64,000 bases of DNA. It comes from Chinchilla lanigera (Eukaryota > Chordata > Mammalia > Rodentia > Chinchillidae). Position 1 is the first letter of the stretch. Each line of letters begins with the position of its first letter. Shown here one piece after another: positions 1 through 10,400 of the stretch. The notes beneath the pieces were generated by a model that searched no databases, was not told the DNA's origin, and saw only the letters and a list, made by a program, of their open reading frames with translations. The stretch covers positions 1,376,179 to 1,440,178 of the forward strand of contig NW_004955426.1 of NCBI RefSeq assembly GCF_000276665.1, written 5' to 3'. The position numbers and the translations under genes were made by a program.

Positions 1-578
1 GCAAGTGCTAGGATGGCAAGACTGCAGTGACACGCCTAAGATACACGTGACGCCGAGCCACGACAGACGCCCTACAGCACAGGCAGAAGGTGGTCGGTGA
101 GGCAGATTTCACGGCAGGGCCTAGTTATAAAGTCTTAAGGTCACCTGTGTGTACAGTGGGCTCAAGCCTGGAGACAAAGGAAAGGAAAAGGCTACAGATG
201 TCAGGAATCAGTCTGCAGAAGCCCAGTTAACAGACCCGTGCATACAAACCAAGTATTTAAACTACTTCACTCCTATGTGGAAGACTTAACTTTTACAAGA
301 TTTTTATTTTCCCAAATAACTTACATTGATTAACATCTACCTTTCTTTGCATGTCCAACATCTCCTTGACTGACACGAATACAGATTCCATGACAAAATG
401 AAGTGGAAAGTGTTCTACAGGATAATAATGCAAACTCCAGTGGCATTAGCGTTGGTGGCTCAGAGACCTTTGGTGTTCAGAATGAGTGGCCTGGGTTACT
501 TTAGTGCCACCAGCTCCACCAAAATCCTTCTGAAGTCCCCAGTGGGTCACAAAGGGAAGCCTTTCTCTCCTGTCTCAC
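1..578. other. Unique-looking sequence, no feature recognised
   Basis: I see no repeat family, exon-like frame or RNA gene here. A short open frame near the right edge (from about 398) runs into the inverted-repeat element that follows and has no protein-like character. Confidence 0.5.
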
Positions 579-731
579 TACAGTGGCACCTCAGTTCACA
601 AATGCTTTTGTTTGCAAACTGCACATTGAATGGCCAACCCAACTGAGGCCATCTTTCCCACATAAACATGAACTGGCCTCTTTTGGAGAATGGTAGAGCA
701 AATTAAGTTTGTGAACTGAGGTACCACCATA
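579..731. mobile_element. MITE-like DNA transposon remnant with TA target-site duplication
   Basis: The left end at 581 reads CAGTGGCACCTCAGTTCACA. The right end, ending at 729, is its reverse complement with few mismatches (TTTGTGAACTGAGGTACCAC). Both ends are flanked by TA, at 579-580 and 730-731. CAG termini, TA duplications and a 149-bp body with no coding capacity are the known signature of non-autonomous pogo/Tigger-type (Tc1/mariner superfamily) elements. Orientation cannot be assigned from near-symmetric ends. The exact family is not identified. Confidence 0.68.
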
Positions 732-1834
732 CTATGGTTTGGACTCGGTTTAAGTGTTTCATGTTTTAAAATTTAATCTTCGTTGGGAGGAACTGAGAAG
801 ATGGAAACTCAATCTGACTATGGCATTTAGAGCAGGGTTTAGAAAGCTGAGAGGAGCTGAGAAGGTCATTAGGGTGGAGCAGTTTCCTCAGAAGCTCTCT
901 AAGGAGACAGAGGGAGAACAAAAGAGACAAACACACGCACTTTCGCTCACTGGCCTGATGTTGCCTGCACCACTTTGGGACACCGCCAGGCAGGCCACTG
1001 CTGGGGAAGCCTCTTTTCCTGAGAACTCCACAACCGTGAGCCTAAACAAACCTCTTCTTTACAACACTACCCAGGGTGTGTTCAGTTATCAGCCATCAAA
1101 GTGCAGTATTACATCCACATACACACTGGACTACTGTGCTCTCAACTCTATTTCTCTTTTCCTTTCCTTAATAACACAAAAATCTCAAACCTTCCCTGTA
1201 TTTTGTGGCTACACTTGTCAGAAGTATCCATAGAAATACTCATATTCTGTAGGACATGGAGGAAACTGACTCATCCCTGTAGCATGCAGCTGTGGCCAGG
1301 AGTGTATGTATTGTACCACAGAACTCTGAGGGCACAGTGTCATCTGGATCCTCACTATTCATTGTGGCCAGTACACCAGCAATTGGTCTACTGCCTGGGA
1401 GCTTATGGAGAATTATAAATCTCACTTGTCTCCTCATCCACTGAACAGAATCAGTACTTCAACAAACTCGTAACACATCTAAGGAGCACAGAACAGATGA
1501 ACAGCTGGAGATGTGCAGTGTACAATGTACAATACAAACTCTATGGCTGTATACAGTGGCCTTGGTACCATCACTCCTTCAACATTGCTTTGAGTCAGCA
1601 AAAACAATGGCTATACATTGTTACACTGATTACAACACTTGATGAAGGTGTGAGGTTGTGGGTGGGTTCGTGTCTGTCTCCATCTGTTCATGTGCATTCA
1701 CTGAACTTCACCAATTCTTACAGAAAAGCAGAACTCATGCTTGATGAGCACCATTGTCTCAAAGAAATAAGACCACTGCATGTGTATGTTTGTATGGCTG
1801 AGTTCTAAAATTTCTCCCCAAATGCTCATGTATG
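732..1834. other. Unique-looking sequence, no feature recognised
   Basis: The longest plus-strand frame here (754-1233, 159 codons) has no recognisable domain or exon-like signals and is treated as chance. No SINE, LINE or LTR was recognised. Confidence 0.5.
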
Positions 1835-1934
1835 TGTAAGGTGACCAGATCATACAGGCATTGTACTCGTCCATAAGTTCATGACTGAGTACATAGCCAC
1901 ATGTGCTTGTAGAAAGCGGGGTCTAGGTGGATGT

Positions 1935-2290
1935 ATGTCATCGGGAGATGCATTCTTGTTTCTGCCTCCTCCCTTCCCTCGCTGCTTACTGGCTGCTATG
2001 GGTTGAGCCCCTTTTTCCTCCACTGTACACTTCCATCATGTGTGTCTTTCTTAGATCCAGCCAACCTGGACTCAAACCGTGAGCCATAATAAAACTATCC
2101 TCCTTTAAACTTTGAGTCTTAGGGGCTGGGGATTTAGCTCAGCGGCACAGCACCTGCCTGGTAAGCGCAAGGTCGTGGGTTCAATTCCTGATACTGGGAG
2201 AAAAACAAAAACAAAACAAAACAAAAAACAAAAACAAATTAATTGTGAGTCTTGAGTATTTTGTCCCAGTGACATAGAAGTGACTAAGAC
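1935..2290 (+). mobile_element. LTR-like interspersed repeat (copy 1), interrupted by an ID SINE
   Basis: The segment shares an ordered series of blocks with 12915-13250. These are 'tgcttactggctgc', 'gagccnntttttntcc', 'aaaccgtgagccataataaa', 'tcctcctttaaa', and after the SINE 'gtattttgtcccagtgaca'. The AATAAA-like motif near 2088 followed by a CT-rich tail resembles the 3' part of an LTR or similar non-coding transposon common in rodents. Family assignment (ERVL-MaLR/MT-like) is inference. The ID at 2122-2244 splits its 3' end. Confidence 0.5.
2122..2244 (+). mobile_element. ID-type SINE (tRNA-derived)
   Basis: It begins GGGGCTGGGGATTTAGCTCA (RNA polymerase III A-box region), has the B-box-like 'GGTCGTGGGTTCAATTCC', and ends in a long A-rich tail of AAAAC repeats. 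Short direct repeats flank it: 'tgagtctt' around 2113-2120 and again around 2246-2253, the target-site duplication. It is a retroposed copy and not a tRNA gene. Confidence 0.88.
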
Positions 2291-4676
2291 AATGCTATAC
2301 TCCGAGATGATTTACCAGTTAGTCCAAATAGGAATTCTATCCCCTCTGAAGAGCCCACTTTCTCTCTTACTGTCTTTTAGTAAACTTCCAGTATGATTCT
2401 AGCCTGACTTTAAGTTTAATAGAAATGAACTACAGAGGGCGCACATCAAAGCGGACCACCACAAGGCACAATTCTTGTTTCCAGTTGACATTTTTGAAGG
2501 TGTGGCCACAGGTAGATGAGGTCAGCTTATTATTTGGCAAATGTCTACTAAAGAGCACTGGGAGGTCTGTTCCTTAAACTTTCCTTGCTGTGCCCCTGGG
2601 TACTCCATCCTACACTCCTTGGACAGTATTTGTCAAATTCAGTATAAAGAAAAAAATAGAAATATTACTCATAATACCCCGCAGTTATTTGTCAACTAAG
2701 AGAATTTTCTGGTAATGTTTTACTCAATACCCAGCTACAATATAAAAATTCTGGGTTAAAATGACAGACTCCTTCACTTCTATTAATAACTCAAAGTGGG
2801 GCGGACACGTCTTATACCTAATTTTTCCCAGTTACAGTATTAAGCATAAAAATCTCTTTCAGGAGGCTTCATAAAATTAAACACTTCAGGTTTGCTGTGG
2901 CCTCTTCCCTAGATCCTTGCCTTTCTGATGACCACTACACTGCAGTACAGACACATTCTACTAAATCCCAGGCAGTGGGAGGCATACATGAGTCCAGACA
3001 GTCTCCCTAAATGCTCCAGTAATCTTGCGACCCCGTGAGTTTACACGATGCAGAGTAGTGTGCTGCTGAGCTTGCTACATGGGTGATGTGTCAGGCTAAA
3101 CTACTCTTTGTTTATATCCATTACGGCCCTGTCTCTTAAGATCCCAGATGACTGTTTCTTTAATTACATTTTCCAAATTTAAGGGAGACTTTCCCTTAAA
3201 GCCCACTGGCGCCCACCGCCTTTAGGATTCAGGTCTCTTCTAGTCCTCCCCACAGCTGGAGAACTCGGTGGGAAATGCGGCACAGAGTCCTTCTGATCAG
3301 ACTCATGCTGCTGCAGGAGAAAGGTCCTCCTCTGCTCATGTGGAACAGTCAACATCTCTTAGAGGAGAAAGACTGCCTGCTCCTTCCTTGACTTTCTTAT
3401 ACTACACAGTAGACGTCTTTCTTTTCAGAATCAAATCAGTGGCATCACACTGTCCCGGCAACCTTGTTAAAAATGTACAATTCTAGGCAGCATTCTCAGA
3501 AAATCTGGTCTGTGAGTTCTGGAATTCCTTCAGGACTGGCTCACTTCCAGGACCCCTGCGCTGTACCTTTCTTGAAAGCCCACACAAGAAGCCAGAGGAA
3601 GGCCGAGCTGCTGGGAACTCTATGGGGTTCTCTGCTCTCGTGCCCAGGGCCTCTCTGAAAGCCGACACTACTGGGTACCTGACCATGTAACAACTGATAT
3701 GGCCACAGCACACTTGTGTTTGTAATGAACCCCAAGAACAACGCAGCAGTAGCAGAGAATAACTTCACTTTTATGATCTTAACAACTGCATTCTTAGGGG
3801 AACTTCATTTAACACAGTTATTCCACAATTCCCACAATGTACATAAAGTGTGTATAATACATATGAAAATAATACAAAATATGTCATTCTTCCAGAGCTT
3901 ATACATGGCAATTTATATTACTAATCATTTTACATAGTATCCATTTGCCTATAGCACTGGCACAGACCCCTAATTCTCTGGCATCTGAATTATAGTAATG
4001 AAGGTTTAATATCCAATGAGATGGTAACTAAAGATATTGTACTGTCGGCAGTATAATTGTACAGATTTACACACATATGAAATATATGCTCCAGCATTAG
4101 GCATTCAATTGAAATCATTATATTATAAATGATTAATAATTATATTTTCAAATCCCAGAAAGAAGATGATGTGGCCATTCATAAATATGTATAATCTTTC
4201 TGTACCAACATTGTCGACACATAATTTGTTTTCCAACCCCACTGATTTTTCTCCAGGCAGATGTATCATTTTCCAATTATGAAATTAAACATTTGATTTG
4301 AAAATACGTTGGCAGCCTAATTCCAGGTTTAATGACTTTCTGTGTGTTTCAGGAAATATACGCTGCTAAAATTCGGGAGGAAATTGTAAAATTCAAAGTG
4401 GTGAATAAATTTAAAAGAATGTATATCAGCGTCTGGGAACTATTTGTACCATGGTTGAAGCTGTTAGGAAAAGTGTAATCTTCTCAGGCTGAGAAAATCT
4501 TTGCAGAGGAGATGCTGGGCTCACAGTCACATGTAGAACTGGAGAAACAGACTCCTTGGAGGCCCCGGACCTCAGCAACATCCCAGGTTTAGGAGAGACA
4601 GAAGAAGCCTGAAATCTCATTATATTCAAAATACTGAAATGATACTCATGGAATCTGACTGCAATTTATAATTGTA
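2291..4676. other. Unique-looking sequence, no gene recognised
   Basis: No SINE, L1 or LTR was recognised apart from the degenerate paired repeat at 4141-4206. Short frames around 3268-3770 on both strands overlap each other and show no domain or splice context, so they are taken as chance. Confidence 0.45.
4141..4206 (+). repeat. Diverged direct repeat, copy A
   Basis: This aligns with 5582-5640. Both start TATATTTTC, contain TCCCAG, and share an uninterrupted 'attcataaatatgtataat' followed by a T-rich run and TTTCTG. The AT-rich flanks show weak further similarity, so the true unit may be longer. The repeat family is unknown. Confidence 0.5.
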
Positions 4677-4679
4677 ATC

Positions 4680-4885
4680 TGTTTGTTTGTTGTTTGCTAG
4701 TACTGGGGATTGAACTCATGGCCATCACACTAAGCTATATCCCCACCCTTAAAAAAATTATATTTTGAGGCAGGTTCTCATAATGTTGCTAAGTTCCCCA
4801 AGCTAGGTTCAGACTTGTAACCCTCCTGCTTCAGCCTCCCAGAGTGCTGGGAGTACTGGCGTGTGCCAACAGGCTCTGCTTATTA
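4680..4885 (-). mobile_element. B1-ID composite SINE
   Basis: On the plus strand an ID reverse complement ('tactggggattgaactcatgg' region through 'agctatatcccca') is followed by a B1-like reverse complement ('gaggcaggttctcataatg', 'cctcctgcttcagcctccca', 'gtgctggga'). ID and B1 halves fused in this order are known from several non-murine rodent lineages. It is diverged from the young ID copies in the window and therefore older. Confidence 0.72.
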
Positions 4886-6344
4886 TCTAATCATAACGTG
4901 AATACTCAGTTTCGAACTAACATTATATGAAATAAGCATAACTACAATATATAAGAACCATGAAATGCTACTGAAGATTCACATTTAGTTTTTCATGTGT
5001 TATACATACACAATTACAATAACTGTTCAATACAGTGAATACATTTTCAATTGGATTGAATGTTACTGAATATTTAGGGAACTACTCAGATGAGCGCTGT
5101 GGTCCACAGGAAGAAGAAGGAGATAACATCCTCTGGTACACTCTTCTCTGGGATGCTAAACCGCAGATCCTGACTTGGAACCGTTGGGTTTGGGGCCCAG
5201 AGCATTACCCACTCGTTCTCCAATGAACACAGCTGTAAGATGGCAAGCGTGAGAGCAACGTTTGCATTCCCCACCATGCCAGCTAGAAAATGAGAGCAGG
5301 AGAAGAGGAAGAGGAGGGAGCCCGGGGGAGAAGGAGGGAGCACACGGCATGTGCCTATGAAGCAACACAAAGGTGACTAGTTTCTGTAATTCGTGAGACT
5401 CAGCCCTATTCTTCTTATTTTCTCCCCATTTTGTGACTGGGGAGAAACAACTATATTTGTATAAAATAACACAAAAAACAATTTTTTCTCTTGAACGTGT
5501 GAGTCGGATTCTGTCAGAATCAAATGTTCCCTCTAGTATACTAATACAGTCAAAACAGGTACATGAAATGAAAATCTTTATTATATTTTCTAGTCCCAGT
5601 AAAGATTTTGCTATTCATAAATATGTATAATTTTTCTGCACTTGGAAAGCAGTCCAACTTTTTTTACCATACTTGAAATAGCATTTTTATCATAGTAGAA
5701 ATAGTGTTTTTCATAGATCCACATTGTTAGCCTTAATTTTAGAATTCGATTTGAACTTTAAAAAGTTTTCGAATCATCTAATTAGGACAACAGTAGAAAG
5801 CATAAATTACAGTTACAGAACATAAGATAAAATAGATTTAAAATACAAAGAATTCTGCCATTTAGAGAAAAATAACATTAACGTGTTGAGAAATACCAGA
5901 TACTTTTTTTCACAGACGCAAATACCAATGTGATTCTATAATGTCCATAACACATCATTCTTCAGTCCCTATCTTCTCCTGACCCATTTCCATACAGGTA
6001 ATTATTTAGGGAGTCATTTTAATGATTCCATACTCTTTAATTATGTCATGTACTATAATTTATCCACCAGATTTACTGTTCTGAATATACAGTATAAGGT
6101 ATTTCTACTTCTCACTGTTTAAAGAGTGCAATGAAAGCCTTTACTTTACTATCCATTTACATAAGGCAAATCTTTTGGGGTGGGACAATCACCTGAAAGA
6201 CCTGTCCCATTTTAGGGCTTTGAAACAGAAAAACCCATACAGGATTGGCTGTTGGATTTATGAGCTCAGTAGACAATCAGAAGGTCCGGCTGTCTCATCC
6301 AGTTTCTTATCTGAAAAGCCAAACAGTTCCACCTCCCGGTTTTA
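4886..6344. other. AT-rich unique-looking sequence
   Basis: No gene was recognised. It includes a purine-rich stretch near 5285-5335 (GAGGAAGAGGAGGGAG type) and copy B of the paired repeat. Short frames on both strands around 5035-5370 overlap and are not protein-like. Confidence 0.45.
5582..5640 (+). repeat. Diverged direct repeat, copy B
   Basis: Partner of 4141-4206, about 1.44 kb downstream in the same orientation. The 19-bp block 'attcataaatatgtataat' is identical in both and the surrounding 40 bp align with substitutions and small gaps. It could be a local duplication or two copies of an unrecognised ancient repeat. Confidence 0.5.
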
Positions 6345-6480
6345 ATTATTAGGGAGCAGGATCATTTTCATCCCTCTTGGTCATTTGTATTTATTTTACA
6401 TTTTGTATGTCAGTGATCATTGCCCATTTTTCAGTTATGGAGACAGTTGTTTTCTTATAAGACTATTGCTTTTATAGGAG
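6345..6480 (-). mobile_element. Possible ancient L1 remnant
   Basis: The plus strand reads in order 'ggtcatttgtatttatttta', 'cattgcccatttttcagtta', 'tgttttcttataa'. This resembles the reverse complement of an L1 ORF2 3' region as I remember it. The match is weak and short. Confidence 0.35.
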
Positions 6481-8699
6481 ATTAACTTTCTATCATATAC
6501 ATGAATCACATTTTTAATTTTTCATATATATCACATTTTACAGTGACTTAGAAAGCTGAAGTTTTAATCTTCATTAAATCTAAGACTTCTTAATTTACCT
6601 GCCTTTGCTTCTCTAAGAATATACAAATAATTACTTAATCTTTTGTGTCTACCATTTTTAGACAAAATTATATGCCTGTAGACTTTATTTTGGCAGAGTA
6701 TAAAAAAAAACCTGGAGAATCTTTTTGTTTCAGGTTTTCTGGTGTTGAAATTCATAGGAACAAATATATAAAACTTAGGTAGGAATCCTTAACATATGGT
6801 TCATGGAGGAGCTTAGAGAAGACTTTTTGGGCATTTATTTTAAATTGTGTCTCAAAACTTGAGTACCTATACATTTGTCAAATTTTTTCAGAAGCCTCAT
6901 GACATATTCAATATTATTCAAGAACTAAGTGATCCCCAGAAAGTGAAGAACTGCTTTAAAGAGCAAACTGTCCAACTGGAGGAGAATTTGATAACTTCTC
7001 CTGGCCAACTGGATCAGAATTTGAAAACACGGTGTCTTGAATCTAGTCCATGGTGGCAAAATACATGTCATCTCAATTCAATTCTACCTCCAATAAAAAT
7101 TCCCAGAATGATGCACCCTAACTCAAATTTGCTGTGGTTATGGAATTGGAAATAAACTGTGTTGTGGGCTACTTAATAGAAATGCACTCTCCCCAAACAG
7201 CAGAGTAGAACGAGGCTGAGAGAAACCATCTAGTACCAGCCTTTCTGGAACGGGCCAAGCACACAGGAAGCCTTCCAGAGGAACAGTCCCCAGTGGCCAT
7301 GCAAGCATCTGCGAAGTGGAGGACACCAAACACTCTCACTTCTTCTCAATAATCTCCTAGTGTTCAGTTCACTTACCCATTTTAGAAAGTGGCAGGGGGA
7401 AAAAAGCATATGAATTTCAACATGCTCATAAATCTATATAAATGTAATGGTTTCTTCAAGCAGTAAAATTCAGTTTTTATCTTTCTTAATTTGAGGAAGA
7501 TTACAAGTTGTTTAGATTACTAATAACATTTCTGAAAATAGCTAACTACTGCTATCGACCACTATACTCAAGTGAGTTTGAAACTGTTCTGAGGCAGGAT
7601 TCCTTATGCCAACTGCAGCCTCAGCCCTCAATATCCTTATGGGACAGAATGCTGCGCACTTTCTTTGGCTTTACAAGTCATCTCATCACAGAATTTCACA
7701 AGAGAAGCACCAGCAACTATACAAATTTATACAAATCCATTTTAAAAGAAAATCATGAGCAGCAGGGTCGACCCGTAGAAATTCTTTTAAAATCTGCACT
7801 CACTGTACCGAACAATTTGTTAGAGGCAAAATTTTAAACATGTTGTCAAGAAGAAGAGAAAGTCCATTAATCTGTATGGTTGAAACTGGTTATGCAATAA
7901 TGTTGAGGAGAAGGAAATTCAAGCAATAGCTTTAGAAAACATCTACTAAAACTTAGTATTGTTGCCTCATTTGTTATTTAAAAATACACAATAATTTAAT
8001 GGGCAATATTTTGAGAACATATTACTCTGTTATTTGTTAGGCAGAAACAGCAGGTACCTCCCACGGCAAAATTATCTACATCCAACATTTTCATTTTTAG
8101 TCCTCAAATGTGAGTCCTGTAAGAGTCTCCTGTAAAAGTAGTAAACAAAACTCCAACTCCAGGGACCCAGGCTCTGCCAGTGCCAGGGTGTTCCCCAGTT
8201 CCTCAGCTCTCCCGGGTGACAGTGATCGACCTACTTGTTTGAAAGCCACTGGTTAAGTCCACAAACAAACGTCATGGGTGCTGAGATGATCCTAGAATAA
8301 GATTTTCAAACCAAAAAAAAAAAAAAATCTGGTTTTTCCCCCTTAAAAAACTTACTATATAACTTCAATACATAACGTACAGGTTTGTCATGGGAAATTG
8401 GTACCAGAAACACAAAATCTTAACACAGTTTACGGTGTGCCGCTTCTTGCAGTATTTGTCTCAGGCCGCCAGTGATCTGTATCTTTTCATTTTGGAATCA
8501 ACAGATTTCCAAACCCTGGGGTGTAAGGTCATAATGTACCCCAGGGGGTTCAGATCAGCGTCCCAACCAGGTGACTGTAGTCGACATCAGTACAGGCAAG
8601 TGGAGCTGGCAGTGTGCACCCATCACTTGGTTGGTCAGCAAGGTCCTGACTCTAGATTTCTTCCCCAAACCCATAACTCTAGACTAATCATGAGAAAAA
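6481..8699. other. Unique-looking sequence, no gene recognised
   Basis: Two plus-strand frames of about 100 codons (6847-7155 and 7508-7837) lack recognisable domains and exon-like signals. An A-run of about 15 occurs near 8313. Nothing else stands out. Confidence 0.45.
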
Positions 8700-9095
8700 T
8701 ACCAGATGAATCCCAGCGGCTGGACAGTCTATAGACCTCTGACCAGTTCTCCTGAAAACTGTCACTGGCATCAAAAACAAGCAACGTCTGAAAATTGCCA
8801 CCGCCAGCAGGAACGGAAAGTCATGTTCATTAAATGCAATGTGAAATCCTGATGGGATCTTCAAACAGAAAAACAGCACTGGAAAAAATGAAGGAAATCT
8901 GAATAAACTATGGGCTAACTTATTATTAATGCAGCAACACTGGTTCATTAATCACGACAAATGTACCATATGGATGTAGGATGTTAATAACAAGGAAAAA
9001 AGTGTGTGGGCCTCACAGGAACCCTCCGTGCTATCTTCAACATTACTTTGCAAATCTAAAACAGTTTCAAAAGTAACAGTTAAGTATAATATGTC
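8700..9095 (+). mobile_element. Ancient L1M-type 3' end (copy 1)
   Basis: The ordered blocks 'gaaatctgaataaactatgg', 'tggttcattaatcacgacaa', 'atgtaccatatggatgtagg', 'atgttaataacaaggaaa' and 'ctatcttcaacattac' match the 3' end of a common ancient mammalian repeat that I assign, tentatively, to L1M LINE 3' UTRs. The same order recurs at 39080-39400. No coding capacity remains. Confidence 0.5.
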
Positions 9096-9640
9096 TACAA
9101 ATCAATTAAACAATTGTTAAAAATTGGTGTAAACTTTAAACATGTTTCTGAGGGCTTTTCTGGGTCTAAGCCTCAGGTCAAATGGCCACACCAAATTCAC
9201 TCATGAGACGAAGTGTGTCGTGCACGCCCTGTGTGTTCATGTTTCACTTAACGAACTGGGGGGATTTTTAAAACATGACTGTAATAGACTGAATACAAAC
9301 CTACTTTGGGTTATGAAGTGAGCAGGACAGAAGCCACTTTATGCTTCTCTCTGGTTCTAAGTTTGCTTTCTGAATCTAAACTCGCTTTTGCAAGCCACAG
9401 GACCCATGTGCCCGTGTGATGCTCTGTGTGTCACTGCGTGACAATCAATCGTACAGCCTGTGTGCCAAAAAACTTACCTTCCGAATCTTTTCAAGAAACT
9501 TATAGAAATGTTCCCTTTAAAATGTATTTGTGCTATAAAGAAAACTATGTTTTCCCATCACAGGTGCAGCACATGTTATTTGTACACCACCATAAGATTA
9601 GTGTATGTATTGTTTGTATCAAACTCCCCACGGCATAAAA
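9096..9640. other. Unique-looking sequence, no feature recognised
   Basis: No repeat family or gene was recognised. Short overlapping frames at 9426-9645 are treated as chance. Confidence 0.45.
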
Positions 9641-10085
9641 GATGAAGCCTCCGGCCGCTCTTGGCCTCAGGCTTCTGGCTGCATGCTTGCAGACTCTGCA
9701 CCAGTACTGGTCTTCAGAGTGCTGCCACTTCAGCTCTGCAACTGTCTGTGACCATCACTCCACCGGGCTGGAATGCCCAGCTTGGCTCCCCAGCTGTACT
9801 GGTGTGTGGATCACCGCGAATCCCAGGGCTCAGTTTCCAGGTCACCATGAGCTCCAGTACTGCCCGTTGGGGCCCCATGTCCTCATGGTGGAAGAAAGAT
9901 CATGCACTGTCAGAGACAAACCCAGTCTCAAGTTAATGCTGCGGGTGGGATCCCCCCATCTTGCTGCAAAGGTGATAAATGCCCAATAAATGGTTGCATT
10001 TGTGAGATTGCTTGACTCACAGGATCTTTGTCTGCAAGACACACCGACTCGCTTTGGCTTCCTAGAGCCCCAGGGTGGCCTAACT
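9641..10085 (+). mobile_element. Possible solo LTR-like segment
   Basis: This is a GC-richer block with clear edges against AT-rich neighbours. It has an AATAAA at about 9985, followed about 25 bp on by a T/G-rich stretch, a layout like the R-U5 boundary of an ERV LTR. Several overlapping frames here (9642-9989 plus, 9842-10131 minus) have no retroviral domains. No paired LTR or internal region is visible, so the call rests on composition and the polyadenylation signal only. Confidence 0.3.
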
Positions 10086-10090
10086 CGGAG

Positions 10091-10126
10091 GGCCACTCTC
10101 GAGACCTTTTGGTCTCGAGAGTGGCC
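10091..10126. repeat. Perfect 16-bp inverted repeat (hairpin)
   Basis: The left arm GGCCACTCTCGAGACC (10091-10106) is followed by TTTT (10107-10110) and then the exact reverse complement GGTCTCGAGAGTGGCC (10111-10126). The arms are GC-rich with one CpG each, inside a CTCGAG. It sits at the downstream edge of the LTR-like block. A 16/16 match with a 4-nt loop is unlikely to be chance in this composition. Function is unknown. Confidence 0.95.
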
Positions 10127-10239
10127 GTCATATCTGCTTACAACAGATTGTGGCTTCGCTTAACTATTTTTTTCACTGTATCTGCACACACTCTAACCCA
10201 GCAGCAATTTATTTATCTTCACCTTTAATTATTTCTTGT

Positions 10240-10400
10240 AGCTGGCACTGAAACAACAGTTATATTTCACATTTTATCCTCATATTCCATTGGCTTAGCT
10301 CTGCTTACTGAACAACCCATTGAGGATAAAACAACAGGCACAGAGAGGTGTTGAGCGAGCCCTGTCAGCATCGTTCTCCTAGTGCAGGAGAGGAGCAGGC
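10240..10400 (+). mobile_element. Possible MIR/L2 remnant
   Basis: The run 'cattgaggataaaacaacag' then 'gcacagagaggtgttgagcg' resembles the conserved 'gaggaaactgaggcacagagaggtt'-type core shared by MIR and L2 repeats. Flanks are too diverged to classify. Confidence 0.35.

Noticed and set aside
754..1233. 159-codon plus-strand open frame
   Set aside because: No recognisable domain, no clear splice or promoter context, and composition like its surroundings.
2122..2200. Apparent tRNA gene (A-box and B-box present)
   Set aside because: It is the tRNA-like body of an ID SINE, with an A-rich tail and target duplications. The same applies to the ID copies at 12767, 28391, 41560, 52357 and 54259.
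7508..7837. 109-codon plus-strand frame
   Set aside because: No family recognised and no exon signals; length is within chance for 64 kb read in six frames.
8390..8734. 114-codon plus-strand frame
   Set aside because: It runs into an ancient repeat 3' end and has no domain or splice context.
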